Source: Methylophilaceae bacterium (GTDB lineage Bacteria; Pseudomonadota; Gammaproteobacteria; Burkholderiales; Methylophilaceae). Taken from it: DNA of 39,402 nucleotides. The stretch covers positions 1 through 39,402 of the forward strand of contig JACMMS010000079.1 of the NCBI GenBank assembly GCA_014378915.1. Direction: 5' to 3'. Positions within the stretch are counted from its first letter, which is position 1. Every line of letters begins with the position of its first letter. Below the pieces are notes generated by a model. It searched no databases, was not told the DNA's origin, and saw nothing but the letters and a program-made list of their open reading frames with translations. Both the position numbers and the translations under genes were made by a program. Below are positions 6,064-15,510 of the stretch, piece after piece.

Positions 6064-8001
6064 CTAATCTTGCCCCGTCTCTAAAAAGCTACGTAAGCGC
6101 TCTGAGCGTGTTGGATGACGTAACTTACGCAGCGCTTTAGCTTCAATTTGACGGATACGCTCACGTGTTACATCAAACTGCTTGCCCACTTCCTCTAAAG
6201 TGTGGTCGGTATTCATTTCAATACCAAAACGCATACGTAAAACTTTTGCCTCGCGGGGTGTGAGTGATTCTAGCACTTCAGAAGTTGCATCACGCAAGCT
6301 TGCGTACACCGCCGCATCAATAGGTGCGAGCGTTGAATTATCTTCAATAAAATCACCAAGATGTGAATCTTCATCATCGCCTATCGGTGTTTCCATCGAA
6401 ATTGGCTCTTTGCTGATTTTTAGAATCTTGCGAATTTTATCTTCCGGCATTTCCATTTTCTCAGCCAATGCTGCAGGATCAGGCTCAATGCCTGTTTCTT
6501 GCAGAATTTGACGACTGATGCGATTCATTTTATTAATCGTTTCAATCATGTGCACTGGAATACGGATAGTGCGAGCTTGATCGGCAATAGAGCGTGTAAT
6601 TGCTTGGCGAATCCACCAAGTGGCGTAAGTTGAAAACTTATAGCCACGACGATATTCAAATTTATCAACTGCTTTCATTAAGCCAATATTGCCTTCTTGG
6701 ATTAAATCCAAAAATTGCAAGCCGCGGTTTGTGTATTTTTTAGCAATTGAAATCACCAAGCGCAAGTTAGCTTCAATCATTTCACGCTTAGCACGACGTG
6801 CACGCGCCTCACCCGTGGTCATTTGTTTATTAATTTCTTTTAATTCTTTAATTGGCAAGCCAACACGTAACTGCAAGTCAATGAGACGTTGTTGTTGATC
6901 TACAATTGAGTGTTTATAGCGTACTAAGCGTTCCACATAAGGCTTATCAGAGACTAGCTCTTGTGCTAGCCAATTCATATTCACCTCATTACCTGGAAAA
7001 CTTTTAATGAAATGTGGGCGCGGCATACCAGATTTCTCAACACAGAAATCCATTATTTTGCGTTCATGACTACGAACAACATCCACCATTTCGCGCACTT
7101 GGGCACATAACGCCTCAACTTGTTTAGCAGAGAATCTAAATGCAGTTAGCTCTTCTAAAATGATGTCCAAATGTTTTTTGTACTCAGAGCCTTGCGAACC
7201 CTGAGACTCACGAATAGCACACATTTTTTCGTTTGCAGCACGGATAATAGCGAAGCGTTTCAATACTTCCTCTTTGAGCTTGGCCAATGCTTCAGCTGAA
7301 ATTGCAGCCGCTTTTGCGCCGTCTTCATCTTCTTCATCTTCATCGGAGATTTCTTCATCTTCAACTTCAGCCTCCTCAGCTTCCATTGCGTCATCCAAGC
7401 CGATGTCAGTATCAATCAAGCCATCAACTAGATCATCAACGCTCAGCTCATCTTTTTCTACTTTATCAACCATTTTAAGTAAATCGGCGATAGTTGTTGG
7501 ACACACGGCAATAGCTTGAACCATGTGTTTTAGACCATCTTCAATACGTTTAGCGATTTCAATTTCGCCTTCTCGCGTCAGCAAATCAACCGTACCCATT
7601 TCACGCATATACATACGTACAGGGTCTGTTGTGCGACCAAACTCAGAATCAACAGTGGCAAGCGCAGCTTCGGCCTCTTCAACAGCATCTTCATCGGTTA
7701 CCGCAGGAGGTGTATCTGACATTAGCAACACTTCAGCATCAGGTGCTTCTTCGTATACCTGAATACCCATGTCGTTAATCATGCCGATAATGCCATCTAT
7801 CTGCTCAGATTCTTGCACGTCATCTGGCAAATGGTCATTAATTTCCGCGTAAGTTAAATAGCCACGCTCTTTGCCTAAAATAATCAGTGTTTTTAAGCGC
7901 GTACGGCGAACCTCTGCGTCTAGTGCAACATCTTCTGGATTTTTAAGCTCAGCAGTTAATTTGTGCTTTTCTAGCGTCTTGTCTGATTTTGGTCTGGCCA
8001 T
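6064..8001 (-). CDS. rpoD: RNA polymerase sigma-70 factor RpoD
   Basis: The 645-aa primary sigma factor directs core RNA polymerase to housekeeping promoters. Region 1.1 is at about 25-85, region 1.2 at 125-147 ([23 protein letters not shown] split over two motifs), then the non-conserved region with a strongly acidic stretch at 203-228. Regions 2-4 follow, including [21 protein letters not shown] (2.3/2.4) and the region 4.2 [20 protein letters not shown]. Length is normal. GAGGT 7 nt before the ATG supports the start. It is the last gene of the rpsU-yqeY-dnaG-rpoD cluster, with a 241-bp gap after dnaG that probably holds its own promoter. Confidence 0.98.
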   Translation of the reverse strand: MARPKSDKTLEKHKLTAELKNPEDVALDAEVRRTRLKTLIILGKERGYLTYAEINDHLPDDVQESEQIDGIIGMINDMGIQVYEEAPDAEVLLMSDTPPAVTDEDAVEEAEAALATVDSEFGRTTDPVRMYMREMGTVDLLTREGEIEIAKRIEDGLKHMVQAIAVCPTTIADLLKMVDKVEKDELSVDDLVDGLIDTDIGLDDAMEAEEAEVEDEEISDEDEEDEDGAKAAAISAEALAKLKEEVLKRFAIIRAANEKMCAIRESQGSQGSEYKKHLDIILEELTAFRFSAKQVEALCAQVREMVDVVRSHERKIMDFCVEKSGMPRPHFIKSFPGNEVNMNWLAQELVSDKPYVERLVRYKHSIVDQQQRLIDLQLRVGLPIKELKEINKQMTTGEARARRAKREMIEANLRLVISIAKKYTNRGLQFLDLIQEGNIGLMKAVDKFEYRRGYKFSTYATWWIRQAITRSIADQARTIRIPVHMIETINKMNRISRQILQETGIEPDPAALAEKMEMPEDKIRKILKISKEPISMETPIGDDEDSHLGDFIEDNSTLAPIDAAVYASLRDATSEVLESLTPREAKVLRMRFGIEMNTDHTLEEVGKQFDVTRERIRQIEAKALRKLRHPTRSERLRSFLETGQD

Positions 8002-8242
8002 GTATTACCTCAATATGCTGTGACTTTAGTTTTATTAGCCAGGTATGATTAACGTTAATAGCTGCGCATCACATATACTAAATAGCTAATATAACCAACG
8101 CGGTTTCTAGCAGTTCTAAACAACCCAAAATTATACCCGAAAAAACCATTTCTAAAAAGCCTTGATGTGGTTGATTACAGGTAAGTGATTAAATTATTTG
8201 GTTTAAACTCGAAAAAAGAACACGAAAAAAATGAAGCAAGGC

Positions 8243-9991
8243 TTATCTTTTAAGCTTTTTAACTGCATTAACTAGCTGCTCACGTTCATGCTCAGTTAAT
8301 GCGCTAATTGGCTTTTCATTCGCACGATTAAGTAGAATTGCGCTACTACCGCTCTGCATCATATCTCTTAATTGCGTCCGCGCACCGTTAAATTCAAGTG
8401 CTATATCCAAACTTTCATCCAACATATGCAAGTCACGCTGCACCTCACGTAGCAGCCGCTCGTCTATTTTATTCTCTAAGCCACGCAATAGCACAGCCGG
8501 ATTAGATTGCGGCTGCTGTAACGCGATTTCTAACACATTTCTCACTAAATAATCCTCTTCTGCATTACCTTGCAGCCAAGTTAAATCATCTGCATTCGCT
8601 AAACTTGGCTTCATGAGTAAACTCAATGCAAAACGCTTTTTAATCGATTGCGGCGTACGGAGCTGTTTTTGCGAAGCGCGGGTTGGAGGCTTATTCGGAG
8701 AACTCAAACGCATCACATCCTGCAGTTCTTGTCCAGTGACTCCAGCCAATTCTGACACACGTTTACGTAACATAATGGACAATCGAGGCGCTTGCATTTG
8801 GTGCAATATGGGCTCGGCATCGTTGAGAAACTTAACTTTATCCTCTTGGCTTTGTAGCGCGTTATCTTCACACAAATGGTCAATAATATAGGCAGATAAA
8901 GGCGTAGCCATTTTCATTTCGGCCTCTAGATTCTCCTTACCAAATTCGCGCACATAGCTATCAGGATCATGTCCTTGTGGCAAAAACATAAAAGTCAGCT
9001 TTAAACCATCAATCAGCGCAGGGAGCGCATTCATGGCCGCGCGCCATGCGGCAGTGCGGCCTGCATTATCACCATCAAAACAAAATACAATTTCGTCTGT
9101 TTGGCGCATAAGTTTAGCAATATGAAATGGGGTAGTTGCGGTACCTAACGCAGCTACAGCATAGTGAATATCATACTGAGCAAGCGCCACTACATCCATG
9201 TAACCTTCAACCACCAACGCACGACCTCCGTCACGAATCGCACGACGCGCTAAAAACAAACCATACAACTCATGACCTTTTTGAAACAGTGGCGTTTCGG
9301 GTGAGTTGTAATATTTAGGCGTGTCTTCTGGGTTAATCACGCGTCCACCAAAGCCAATTACCTGACCTTTCTGGTCGTGAATAGGGAACATAATACGATC
9401 ACGAAAACGATCATAACGCTTACCTTTTTCATTAGTTATAACCAAACCTGCAGTGGTTAAGACCTCATTATCATACTGCCGGAAAATAGCCTGCAAGTTC
9501 TGCCAACCTGCCGGCGCATAGCCAATTTGAAACTTAGCCGCAATCTTGCCACTTAAGCCACGTCCTTTAAGATAATCTATCGCACGCTGGGATTGTTTGA
9601 GTTCAGCTTTGTAGTATTCTGTCGCCTGTTGCAAGCTTTCTTGCAAGCCTACGACTGTTAGCTTGGCTGCCTGATAACTTTCAGAGTTAGTCGAACGCTC
9701 TTCTTGTGGCACTATCATGCCCGCCATCTTGGCGAGTTCTTGAATACCCTCAACAAAACTAAGCCCATGATATTCCATCAAAAAACCTACCGCTGTACCA
9801 TGTGCCCCACAACCAAAGCAGTGATAAAACTGCTTGGTAGCGCTCACAGTGAATGAGGGAGATTTTTCGTTATGAAACGGGCAGCAAGCAGCATAATTTG
9901 CCCCAACTTTCTTAAGCGGCACGCTTTTATCAATCACATTGACAATATCAATGCGATTTAATAAATCTTGAATGAAGGTTTCAGGAATCAA
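8243..9991 (-). CDS. dnaG: DNA primase DnaG
   Basis: Synthesises RNA primers at the replication fork, recruited by the DnaB helicase. The 582-aa protein begins with a CHC2 zinc-binding domain (Cys37, His40, Cys58, Cys61 in CCPFH...YHCFGCGAHG). The RNA polymerase core with a TOPRIM fold follows: VVEGYMDVVAL near 259-270 and FDGDNAGR near 304-311. A C-terminal helical DnaB-interaction domain ends the protein. The start is TTG at 9991, supported by GAGGT 8 nt upstream. No ATG fits. Members of this family are 580-650 aa long, so the length is normal. It is transcribed toward rpoD. Confidence 0.98.
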   Translation of the reverse strand: MIPETFIQDLLNRIDIVNVIDKSVPLKKVGANYAACCPFHNEKSPSFTVSATKQFYHCFGCGAHGTAVGFLMEYHGLSFVEGIQELAKMAGMIVPQEERSTNSESYQAAKLTVVGLQESLQQATEYYKAELKQSQRAIDYLKGRGLSGKIAAKFQIGYAPAGWQNLQAIFRQYDNEVLTTAGLVITNEKGKRYDRFRDRIMFPIHDQKGQVIGFGGRVINPEDTPKYYNSPETPLFQKGHELYGLFLARRAIRDGGRALVVEGYMDVVALAQYDIHYAVAALGTATTPFHIAKLMRQTDEIVFCFDGDNAGRTAAWRAAMNALPALIDGLKLTFMFLPQGHDPDSYVREFGKENLEAEMKMATPLSAYIIDHLCEDNALQSQEDKVKFLNDAEPILHQMQAPRLSIMLRKRVSELAGVTGQELQDVMRLSSPNKPPTRASQKQLRTPQSIKKRFALSLLMKPSLANADDLTWLQGNAEEDYLVRNVLEIALQQPQSNPAVLLRGLENKIDERLLREVQRDLHMLDESLDIALEFNGARTQLRDMMQSGSSAILLNRANEKPISALTEHEREQLVNAVKKLKR

Positions 9992-10097
9992 ATGAAGCTA
10001 CCTCAGTTTGAGTTTAGCAATAAATTAAGAAATAAAAATTGTTTAACTTAAAATCTATATCTACAAATGCAATACCAACATACCCCGTTGTTCTCAC

Positions 10098-10152
10098 GAA
10101 AGCGGGAATCCAAATTAAATTAAAAGCCACTTCAAAATGGATTCCCGCTTTC
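10098..10152. repeat. REP-like long hairpin between yqeY and dnaG
   Basis: GAAAGCGGGAATCCA (10098-10112) and its exact inverse (10138-10152) form a 15-bp stem with a 25-nt loop. The word GCGGGAATCCA recurs at 13297-13307 in the gap after folB. This suggests a dispersed REP/REPIN-type repeat rather than a gene-specific signal. Confidence 0.65.
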
Positions 10153-10196
10153 GGGGGAAAGACCAATAGCATCTTTAAATAGTCAAAGAAATAAAC

Positions 10197-10225
10197 AAAA
10201 AAGGAGCAGTTAAGCTCCTTTTTTA
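10197..10225 (-). terminator. Rho-independent terminator after yqeY
   Basis: Stem AAAAAAGGAGC (10197-10207) with GCTCCTTTTTT (10213-10223) and a 5-nt loop. T runs on both strands make it potentially bidirectional. It ends the rpsU-yqeY transcript 25 nt after yqeY, implying that dnaG is read from read-through or a separate promoter. Confidence 0.8.
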
Positions 10226-10249
10226 TAAACTACTAAGATTTATTAAAAC

Positions 10250-10693
10250 TTAAGATAACCGCGCTTTGATCAAACCAGAGATTTTACCCATATCAGCAAC
10301 ACCAACTACCAATGGTTTAATTGCCGCCATGACTTTACTCATATCTTTAGTAGCACTAGCGCCAGTTTCAGTGACTACTTTTTCTAACAGGGCACTAATT
10401 TCAGCTTCATTTAATTGTTGCGGCAAATAAGTTTGTAATACAGTGACTTCAAACTTTTCGATATCAGCTAAATCCGTGCGATTTGCAGACTCATAAGCAA
10501 CGATGGAATGACGGCGTTGTTTGAGCATTTTTTCAATAACACCGATAACATCGGCATCACTTAGTTCAATACGCTCATCCACTTCACGCTGTTTTATTGC
10601 AGATAACAACAACCTGATTGCGCCAAGACGCACGCTATCTTTGGCGCGCATAGCATTTTTCATGCCCTCAGATATCTGAGCTTTTAACGACAT
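10250..10693 (-). CDS. yqeY: GatB/YqeY domain protein
   Basis: A 147-aa protein made of a single GatB/YqeY domain, related to the C-terminal tRNA-binding tail of the amidotransferase subunit GatB. It starts with SLKAQISEGMKNAMRAKDSVRLGAIRLLLSAIK split over two helices, and the QTYLPQQL motif and final KISGLIKARL are typical. Its precise function is unproven; a role in translation or tRNA binding is suggested by the family. It lies 8 bp downstream of rpsU and upstream of dnaG, a common arrangement in betaproteobacteria where E. coli has no such gene. Confidence 0.93.
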   Translation of the reverse strand: MSLKAQISEGMKNAMRAKDSVRLGAIRLLLSAIKQREVDERIELSDADVIGVIEKMLKQRRHSIVAYESANRTDLADIEKFEVTVLQTYLPQQLNEAEISALLEKVVTETGASATKDMSKVMAAIKPLVVGVADMGKISGLIKARLS

Positions 10694-10701
10694 GAAAAAA
10701 C

Positions 10702-10914
10702 TTAGTAAAGTTTTGCAGGTAAAGTTTGGTTGCGTAAGCGGCGATATTGGCGCTTAACAGCAGCAGCAGCTTTACGTTTACGTTCCCACGTTGGTTTTTC
10801 GTAAAACTCACGCGCACGCAAGTCATTTAGTAAACCAGTTTTTTCAATCAAACGTTTAAAACGACGCAATGCAACGTCAAACGGCTCATTCTCTTTTACG
10901 CGTACACTAGACAT
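10702..10914 (-). CDS. rpsU: 30S ribosomal protein S21
   Basis: The 70-aa protein is basic, with the S21 signature [17 protein letters not shown] and the C-terminal block ending TLPAKLY. It binds the 16S rRNA 3' domain near the anti-Shine-Dalgarno region and supports translation initiation. Length equals the E. coli protein. First gene of the macromolecular-synthesis cluster, divergent from tsaD, with an 11-bp inverted repeat 22 bp upstream of its start. Confidence 0.97.
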   Translation of the reverse strand: MSSVRVKENEPFDVALRRFKRLIEKTGLLNDLRAREFYEKPTWERKRKAAAAVKRQYRRLRNQTLPAKLY

Positions 10915-10935
10915 TCAATCTCACTTTTTAATAAT

Positions 10936-10966
10936 ATTTGCTAATATAATCATTGTATTAGCAAAT
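10936..10966. promoter_or_regulatory. 11-bp inverted repeat in the rpsU leader
   Basis: ATTTGCTAATA (10936-10946) and TATTAGCAAAT (10956-10966) are perfect inverted arms with a 9-nt spacer. They lie in the rpsU-tsaD divergent gap, 22 bp from the rpsU ATG, and overlap AT-rich -10-like sequences. It could be a repressor site or a leader hairpin. No known regulator can be named. Confidence 0.45.
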
Positions 10967-11103
10967 CAATTTGGTTAATCCTAGGTTAATACTCAAGCCT
11001 CGCACACGGGTTATGTATACGACAAACTGAGAATATTTTGTAATTTTAATCATATAATCATGTTTTATCAATCTTTATTAAGTATTTCTATGTTGAGCAC
11101 TAT

Positions 11104-12186
11104 ATGTTAATTTTAGGTTTTGAATCATCTTGTGACGAAACGGGTATTGCGCTGTACGATACCGAGCAGGGCTTACTCGCCCATGCACTGCACTCTCAAG
11201 TAACAATGCACGCAGAATATGGCGGTGTTGTGCCGGAACTTGCATCACGTGATCATATTCGCCGCGCGCTTCCGCTCACAGAAAATGTTTTACAGCTGGC
11301 TAACAAAACTTTGCAAGATATTGATGGTATTGCTTATACTCAAGGGCCGGGTTTATCTGGCGCATTATTGGTTGGTATCAGCATTGCTCAATCATTAGCG
11401 TTTGCACTCAATATCCCAACTGTTGCGGTACACCATCTAGAGGGACATTTATTAGCGCCCCTGTTAGAAGCTAATCCACCAAAGTTTCCTTTCGTTGCCT
11501 TGTTAGTTTCGGGAGGGCACACTCAATTAATGCGCGTCACTGGCATCGGTGATTATGAATTACTGGGTGATACCCTAGATGATGCCGCTGGCGAAGCTTT
11601 TGACAAAACCGCCAAACTATTAGGACTTGGCTACCCAGGCGGACCAGCCGTAGCTCAGTTAGCCAGGTCTGGAGCACCAAGGTTTAAATTACCTCGGCCA
11701 TTAATCAATAGTGGCGATTTAAACTTTAGTTTCAGCGGCTTAAAAACTGCGGTGCTTACGCTTGTAAACAACAATGCCCAGAATAATAAACAGAACAACT
11801 CTGAAAAACAGCTTGATCCACAAACCAAAGCAGATATAGCTTATGAGTTTCAAGAAGCTGTAACCGATATACTGACACTTAAATGTATGACCGCTTTGCG
11901 CGATACGGGACTAGAAAGTTTAATAGTCTCTGGCGGGGTTGGGGCAAATAGCCGATTGCGCGAGCGCTTAAATGCAGCCACTGAAAAGAGAATGTGCACA
12001 GTACATTATCCGCGCTTAGAGTTTTGCACTGATAACGGCGCCATGATTGCGTTTGCTGGCGCTATGCGATTTAAAGAAATACGTTCTAAAGAGATGCAGG
12101 CTAAAGAAATATGTCATCCAACGCCAGAAAATTATAGCTTTAGCGTAAAAGCACGCTGGGATCTGGCCGAACTACAAAAACCTTAA
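11104..12186 (+). CDS. tsaD: tRNA N6-adenosine threonylcarbamoyltransferase TsaD
   Basis: Transfers the threonylcarbamoyl group from TsaC/TsaC2 product to A37 of ANN-decoding tRNAs, acting with TsaB and TsaE. The ASKHA-fold protein opens with [16 protein letters not shown], has the PELASRDH motif near 44-51, the metal-binding pair His111/His115 (HHLEGH), and LVSGGHTQL near 134. SGLKTAV and [15 protein letters not shown] follow. It is 360 aa, somewhat longer than the usual 340 because of an Asn/Gln/Lys-rich insertion near 225-240 and a Lys-rich tail. It diverges from rpsU, a widespread arrangement. Confidence 0.97.
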   Translation: MLILGFESSCDETGIALYDTEQGLLAHALHSQVTMHAEYGGVVPELASRDHIRRALPLTENVLQLANKTLQDIDGIAYTQGPGLSGALLVGISIAQSLAFALNIPTVAVHHLEGHLLAPLLEANPPKFPFVALLVSGGHTQLMRVTGIGDYELLGDTLDDAAGEAFDKTAKLLGLGYPGGPAVAQLARSGAPRFKLPRPLINSGDLNFSFSGLKTAVLTLVNNNAQNNKQNNSEKQLDPQTKADIAYEFQEAVTDILTLKCMTALRDTGLESLIVSGGVGANSRLRERLNAATEKRMCTVHYPRLEFCTDNGAMIAFAGAMRFKEIRSKEMQAKEICHPTPENYSFSVKARWDLAELQKP

Positions 12187-12203
12187 ACAAATTAACTCAT
12201 GAC

Positions 12204-12794
12204 TTACTTTTTATCACTAAAGCCTGATTCTGAGCCGTTTATTAATTTTTGAATATTGCTTTTGTGACGCCAAATCAATAGCAAAGCAAGTATAAAAGCT
12301 GTGGCCGCATACCCCTTATAAGGCAATAAAAACCAAGCAGAAATTGGGGCAATACCAGCAGCAATTAATGCTGCAAGTGACGAGTAACGCCAGATTGCAA
12401 ATGCAATTGCCCAAACCACAAGTACGCTTAAACCCAACCATCCCGAAAACGCCAGCAACACACCCAAGGCAGTTGCAACACCTTTACCCCCTTTAAAACC
12501 GCAAAACACAGGGTATAGGTGCCCAATGAAGGCGGCCAAACCAGCCAAACAGATGTATGCATCGAGCAGACCATAATGTTGCGCCAAGAGCACCGCCAAC
12601 CATCCCTTTGCCGCATCACCTAACAAAGTCAAAACAGCAGGTAATTTTTTGCCGCTACGCAATACATTGGTCGCACCTGGATTACCACTACCTACTGTGC
12701 GAGGATCAGGTAAGCCAAAAGCGCGACTCACCAAAATGCCGAATGAAATGGAGCCCATTAAATAAGCCAACAGGATAAAAGCTGCCTGTGTCAT
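12204..12794 (-). CDS. plsY: Glycerol-3-phosphate acyltransferase PlsY
   Basis: Integral membrane enzyme that transfers acyl from acyl-phosphate to glycerol-3-phosphate, the first step of phospholipid synthesis. The 196 aa form about five membrane helices. The three conserved cytoplasmic motifs are seen: VGSGNPGATNVLR near 36-48, GDAAKG near 59-64 and FKGGKGVATALG near 98-110. The 3' end faces tsaD (18 bp apart). It is divergent from folB across a 51-bp gap, a pairing also found in many other proteobacteria. Confidence 0.96.
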   Translation of the reverse strand: MTQAAFILLAYLMGSISFGILVSRAFGLPDPRTVGSGNPGATNVLRSGKKLPAVLTLLGDAAKGWLAVLLAQHYGLLDAYICLAGLAAFIGHLYPVFCGFKGGKGVATALGVLLAFSGWLGLSVLVVWAIAFAIWRYSSLAALIAAGIAPISAWFLLPYKGYAATAFILALLLIWRHKSNIQKLINGSESGFSDKK

Positions 12795-12845
12795 GAAAGA
12801 TGCTCTAAAATAAGTGACTTAATATTCTAAACTAAATAGTGAAAA

Positions 12846-13205
12846 ATGATGGATATCATATTTTTAGAACAAGTAAAAGTTGACACTAAACTTGGTGTAC
12901 CCGACTGGGAACGCTTGGTCGCGCAAAGCATAATTTTAGATTTAGAAATTGCCATGCCGCATAGCAAAAGCTGCCAGAGCGATAGCATAGAAGACACTAT
13001 TGACTACGGCGAAGTAGTCGCGCGTATACGCCAAACCCTTAATGAAAATAGTTTCAAACTAGTAGAAGCACTTGCCGAGCATATTTGCCAAATAGTAATC
13101 AAAGAGTTTAAAGCGCCTTGGGTAAAAATTAGAGTGGCTAAACCAATTATTTTACCCGGACTGAAAGCGCTTGGCGTGGTGATTGAGCGGGGAAACAGGC
13201 TGTAA
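12846..13205 (+). CDS. folB: Dihydroneopterin aldolase FolB
   Basis: Cleaves dihydroneopterin to hydroxymethyl-dihydropterin and glycolaldehyde in folate synthesis. The protein is 119 aa, normal for the family. MDIIFLEQVKVDTKLGVPDWER at the start, DTIDYGEV in the middle (Tyr at the active site region) and LVEALAEHIC with the later VRVAKP-like IRVAKPIILPG are the standard FolB blocks. The start could be the first ATG (12846) or the next codon, also ATG. It lies divergent to plsY. Confidence 0.95.
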   Translation: MMDIIFLEQVKVDTKLGVPDWERLVAQSIILDLEIAMPHSKSCQSDSIEDTIDYGEVVARIRQTLNENSFKLVEALAEHICQIVIKEFKAPWVKIRVAKPIILPGLKALGVVIERGNRL

Positions 13206-13587
13206 ATTAGCAACTCATTGGACTTATAATCAATGCAAGATACTGAGATGGTTTTATTTTGAACCAAACATTCACAATTTCGTCATTCCCGCGCAGGCGG
13301 GAATCCAGCCGAAGTGAATATTGAGCAAAATCTGTGCAATTCGCTAATGCTAAAATTTCATTTAACTATTTGATTAGAAAATACTCATTATATTAATTAC
13401 CACTCTGATATTGACTAACACGTTGACTTCCTAGATACCAGCCTCCGCTGGTATGACGAAGTTGTTAGTTTTTATGTTTAAAATTGCATTGTGCAAAAGC
13501 CTCAGATTATTTACGATGTGAAAGTAGTGCTAGAAATACGCTTGATTTTTAAGCTCTATCCAACCTCACGCACTACCTATCCCGACC
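13206..13587. repeat. Intergenic gap with a pair of inverted REP-like palindromes
   Basis: No gene is seen in this 382-bp gap between folB and the pyrC 3' end. It holds hairpin ATTCCCGC-GCAG-GCGGGAAT (13285-13304), preceded by TTCGTC, and hairpin ATACCAGC-CTCC-GCTGGTAT (13435-13454), followed by GACGAAG. The two units are related in inverted orientation (both carry TTCGTCAT outward then an 8-bp stem), about 150 bp apart, like a REPIN. The left one shares GCGGGAATCCA with the hairpin at 10098-10152. Confidence 0.6.
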
Positions 13588-14619
13588 TTACAACATCCGC
13601 CAAGCTAAACTCTGCCCCGCCCTTAGCGGCACCAGCGATCCATTAGGGAAAGGCAAACTCGCTGGCACTTGCCAGCTTTCTTTCACCAATGTAATTTGTT
13701 CAACATTACGTGGCAATCCATAAAAGTGTGCGCCATAAAAGCTGGCGAAGCCCTCTAATTTATTTAGTGCGTTTGCGGTTTCAAACGCTTCTGCATAAAG
13801 CTCTATAGCGGTGTGTGCGGTGTACATGCCTGCACAACCACAAGCGGCCTCTTTAGTATGTTGAGCATGTGGGGCACTATCAGTGCCTAAAAAGAATTTG
13901 GGATTACTTGAAGTAGCAGCTTGCACTAACGCCAAGCGATGTTCTTCGCGCTTCAATATCGGCAAGCAATAGTGATGGGGCTTTATACCGCCTTTGAACA
14001 TATCATTGCGATTCATCAGTAAGTGATGTGCGGTGATAGTGGCAGCAACATTAGCGGGGCTGCTTGCGACAAAATCAGCAGCATCTTTGGTGGTGATGTG
14101 CTCAAACACTATTTTTAATTTAGGGAAATTTTTTAAGAGTGCGTGCATATTGCGCTCAATGAACACTTTTTCACGGTCAAATACATCAACATCAGCATCG
14201 GTCACTTCGGCATGCGCAAGTAAGGGCAAGCCGACCTTCTCCATCGCTTCTAGTGCTTTTGCACAAGCTGCAAGGCTGGTTACGCCCGAATCGCTATTAG
14301 TCGTTGCGCCTGCTGGATAGAGCTTTACGCCATGCACAATTCCGCTGGCCTTAGCTTTTACAATCTCGTCTGCCGTCGTGTTATCAGTAAGGTAGAGCGT
14401 CATTAAAGGTTCAAAACGCATATCTTGCGGAAGTGCTTGCAAAATGCGCTCGCGGTAAGCGATTGCCAACTCAGTTGTATTAATAGGCAGGCGTAAATTA
14501 GGCATCACAATGGCTCGGGCAAATTGTTTTGCCGTATCAGGTAGCACGGCTTTAAGCGCATCTCCATCCCGTAGATGCAAATGCCAGTCATCTGGGCGAG
14601 TAATTACCAGCTTATTCAT
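13588..14619 (-). CDS. pyrC: Dihydroorotase PyrC (class II)
   Basis: Closes carbamoyl-aspartate to dihydroorotate in pyrimidine synthesis. The 343-aa protein has the zinc ligands His13 and His15 in [10 protein letters not shown], the lysine that is carboxylated (Lys99, in [13 protein letters not shown]), later His residues in LLAHAEV and FEHITT, and the Asp of [11 protein letters not shown]. Length equals the short, non-allosteric E. coli form, so no ATCase fusion is needed. It starts 3 bp after the rsmI stop on the same strand, so the two are likely cotranscribed. Confidence 0.97.
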   Translation of the reverse strand: MNKLVITRPDDWHLHLRDGDALKAVLPDTAKQFARAIVMPNLRLPINTTELAIAYRERILQALPQDMRFEPLMTLYLTDNTTADEIVKAKASGIVHGVKLYPAGATTNSDSGVTSLAACAKALEAMEKVGLPLLAHAEVTDADVDVFDREKVFIERNMHALLKNFPKLKIVFEHITTKDAADFVASSPANVAATITAHHLLMNRNDMFKGGIKPHHYCLPILKREEHRLALVQAATSSNPKFFLGTDSAPHAQHTKEAACGCAGMYTAHTAIELYAEAFETANALNKLEGFASFYGAHFYGLPRNVEQITLVKESWQVPASLPFPNGSLVPLRAGQSLAWRML

Positions 14620-14622
14620 TAT

Positions 14623-15510
14623 TTATTTTCCTGCTTTAATTTTTGCGTTAAGTTCTAGAATTTCTGATTTAACTACTAGCGCTAATTCATAAAGCTGATT
14701 TTTCTTAACGCCAGTTATATCCACGGCTAAACTCACTGCTTGCTTTAAAGGTAAGTCGACCAATAACAATCGTAATACGCGCTCGGCTTCAATATCGGCG
14801 GCGTTATCATGCTTTTCATCTGCAGCTTCTATTAACAATACAAACTCACCACGCTGTTGATTTGGGTCGTTTGTCAGCCAAACTTTTGCTTCGGATAACA
14901 AGCAATGATGGAAAGTTTCAAACGTTTTAGTGATTTCTCGGGCGAAAGTAATGCTGCGAGATTCACCTAAAACCAAGATTAAATCTTCTATACACTCAAT
15001 TACTCGATGAGGCGCTTCGTACAAAACCAAAGTGCTAACTTGATCTTTTACAGATTCTAATACTTTGCGCCGTTGTGATCCACTAGCGGGCAAAAAACCA
15101 ATAAAATGAAACCCATTATTGATAATGCCAGAGGCTGATAAAGCAGCAATCACAGCACTGGCACCTGGGATAGGTACAATTCTGATACCCGCTTTTTGCA
15201 ACACATTAACAACTATCGCGCCCGGGTCACTCACAGCCGGCGTACCCGCATCCGTCACCAATGCTATGCTTTCACCCGCCAGCAGACGCACCAACAGAGC
15301 TTGTGCAGATTGTTGTTCATTATGCTGATGCACCGAGATGAGTTTTTTGCTGATGCCAAAATGGCCAAGCAAGCCAGAAGTATGACGTATATCCTCCGCA
15401 GCAATGGCATCTACACTTTTTAAGGTTTCTAACGCGCGCAGGGTAATATCACCTAAATTGCCAATTGGCGTTGCAACCACATATAATATGCCCCGATGAC
15501 TCTGACTCAA
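14623..15510 (-). CDS. rsmI: 16S rRNA 2'-O-ribose C1402 methyltransferase RsmI
   Basis: SAM-dependent enzyme that methylates the ribose of C1402 in the decoding centre. The 295-aa protein has the tetrapyrrole-methylase fold: GILYVVATPIGNLGDITLRA at the start, AEDIRHTSGLL, TDAGTPAVSDPG and LYEAPHR are the family blocks. The start is TTG at 15510 with AAGGA 10 nt upstream; no ATG lies nearby in frame. Its 5' end overlaps the 5' end of the divergent lppC by 15 bp. Confidence 0.96.
   Translation of the reverse strand: MSQSHRGILYVVATPIGNLGDITLRALETLKSVDAIAAEDIRHTSGLLGHFGISKKLISVHQHNEQQSAQALLVRLLAGESIALVTDAGTPAVSDPGAIVVNVLQKAGIRIVPIPGASAVIAALSASGIINNGFHFIGFLPASGSQRRKVLESVKDQVSTLVLYEAPHRVIECIEDLILVLGESRSITFAREITKTFETFHHCLLSEAKVWLTNDPNQQRGEFVLLIEAADEKHDNAADIEAERVLRLLLVDLPLKQAVSLAVDITGVKKNQLYELALVVKSEILELNAKIKAGK

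Noticed and set aside
7274-7519. Ser-rich open frame opposite rpoD
   Set aside because: It mirrors the acidic stretch of RpoD on the other strand and has no independent support.
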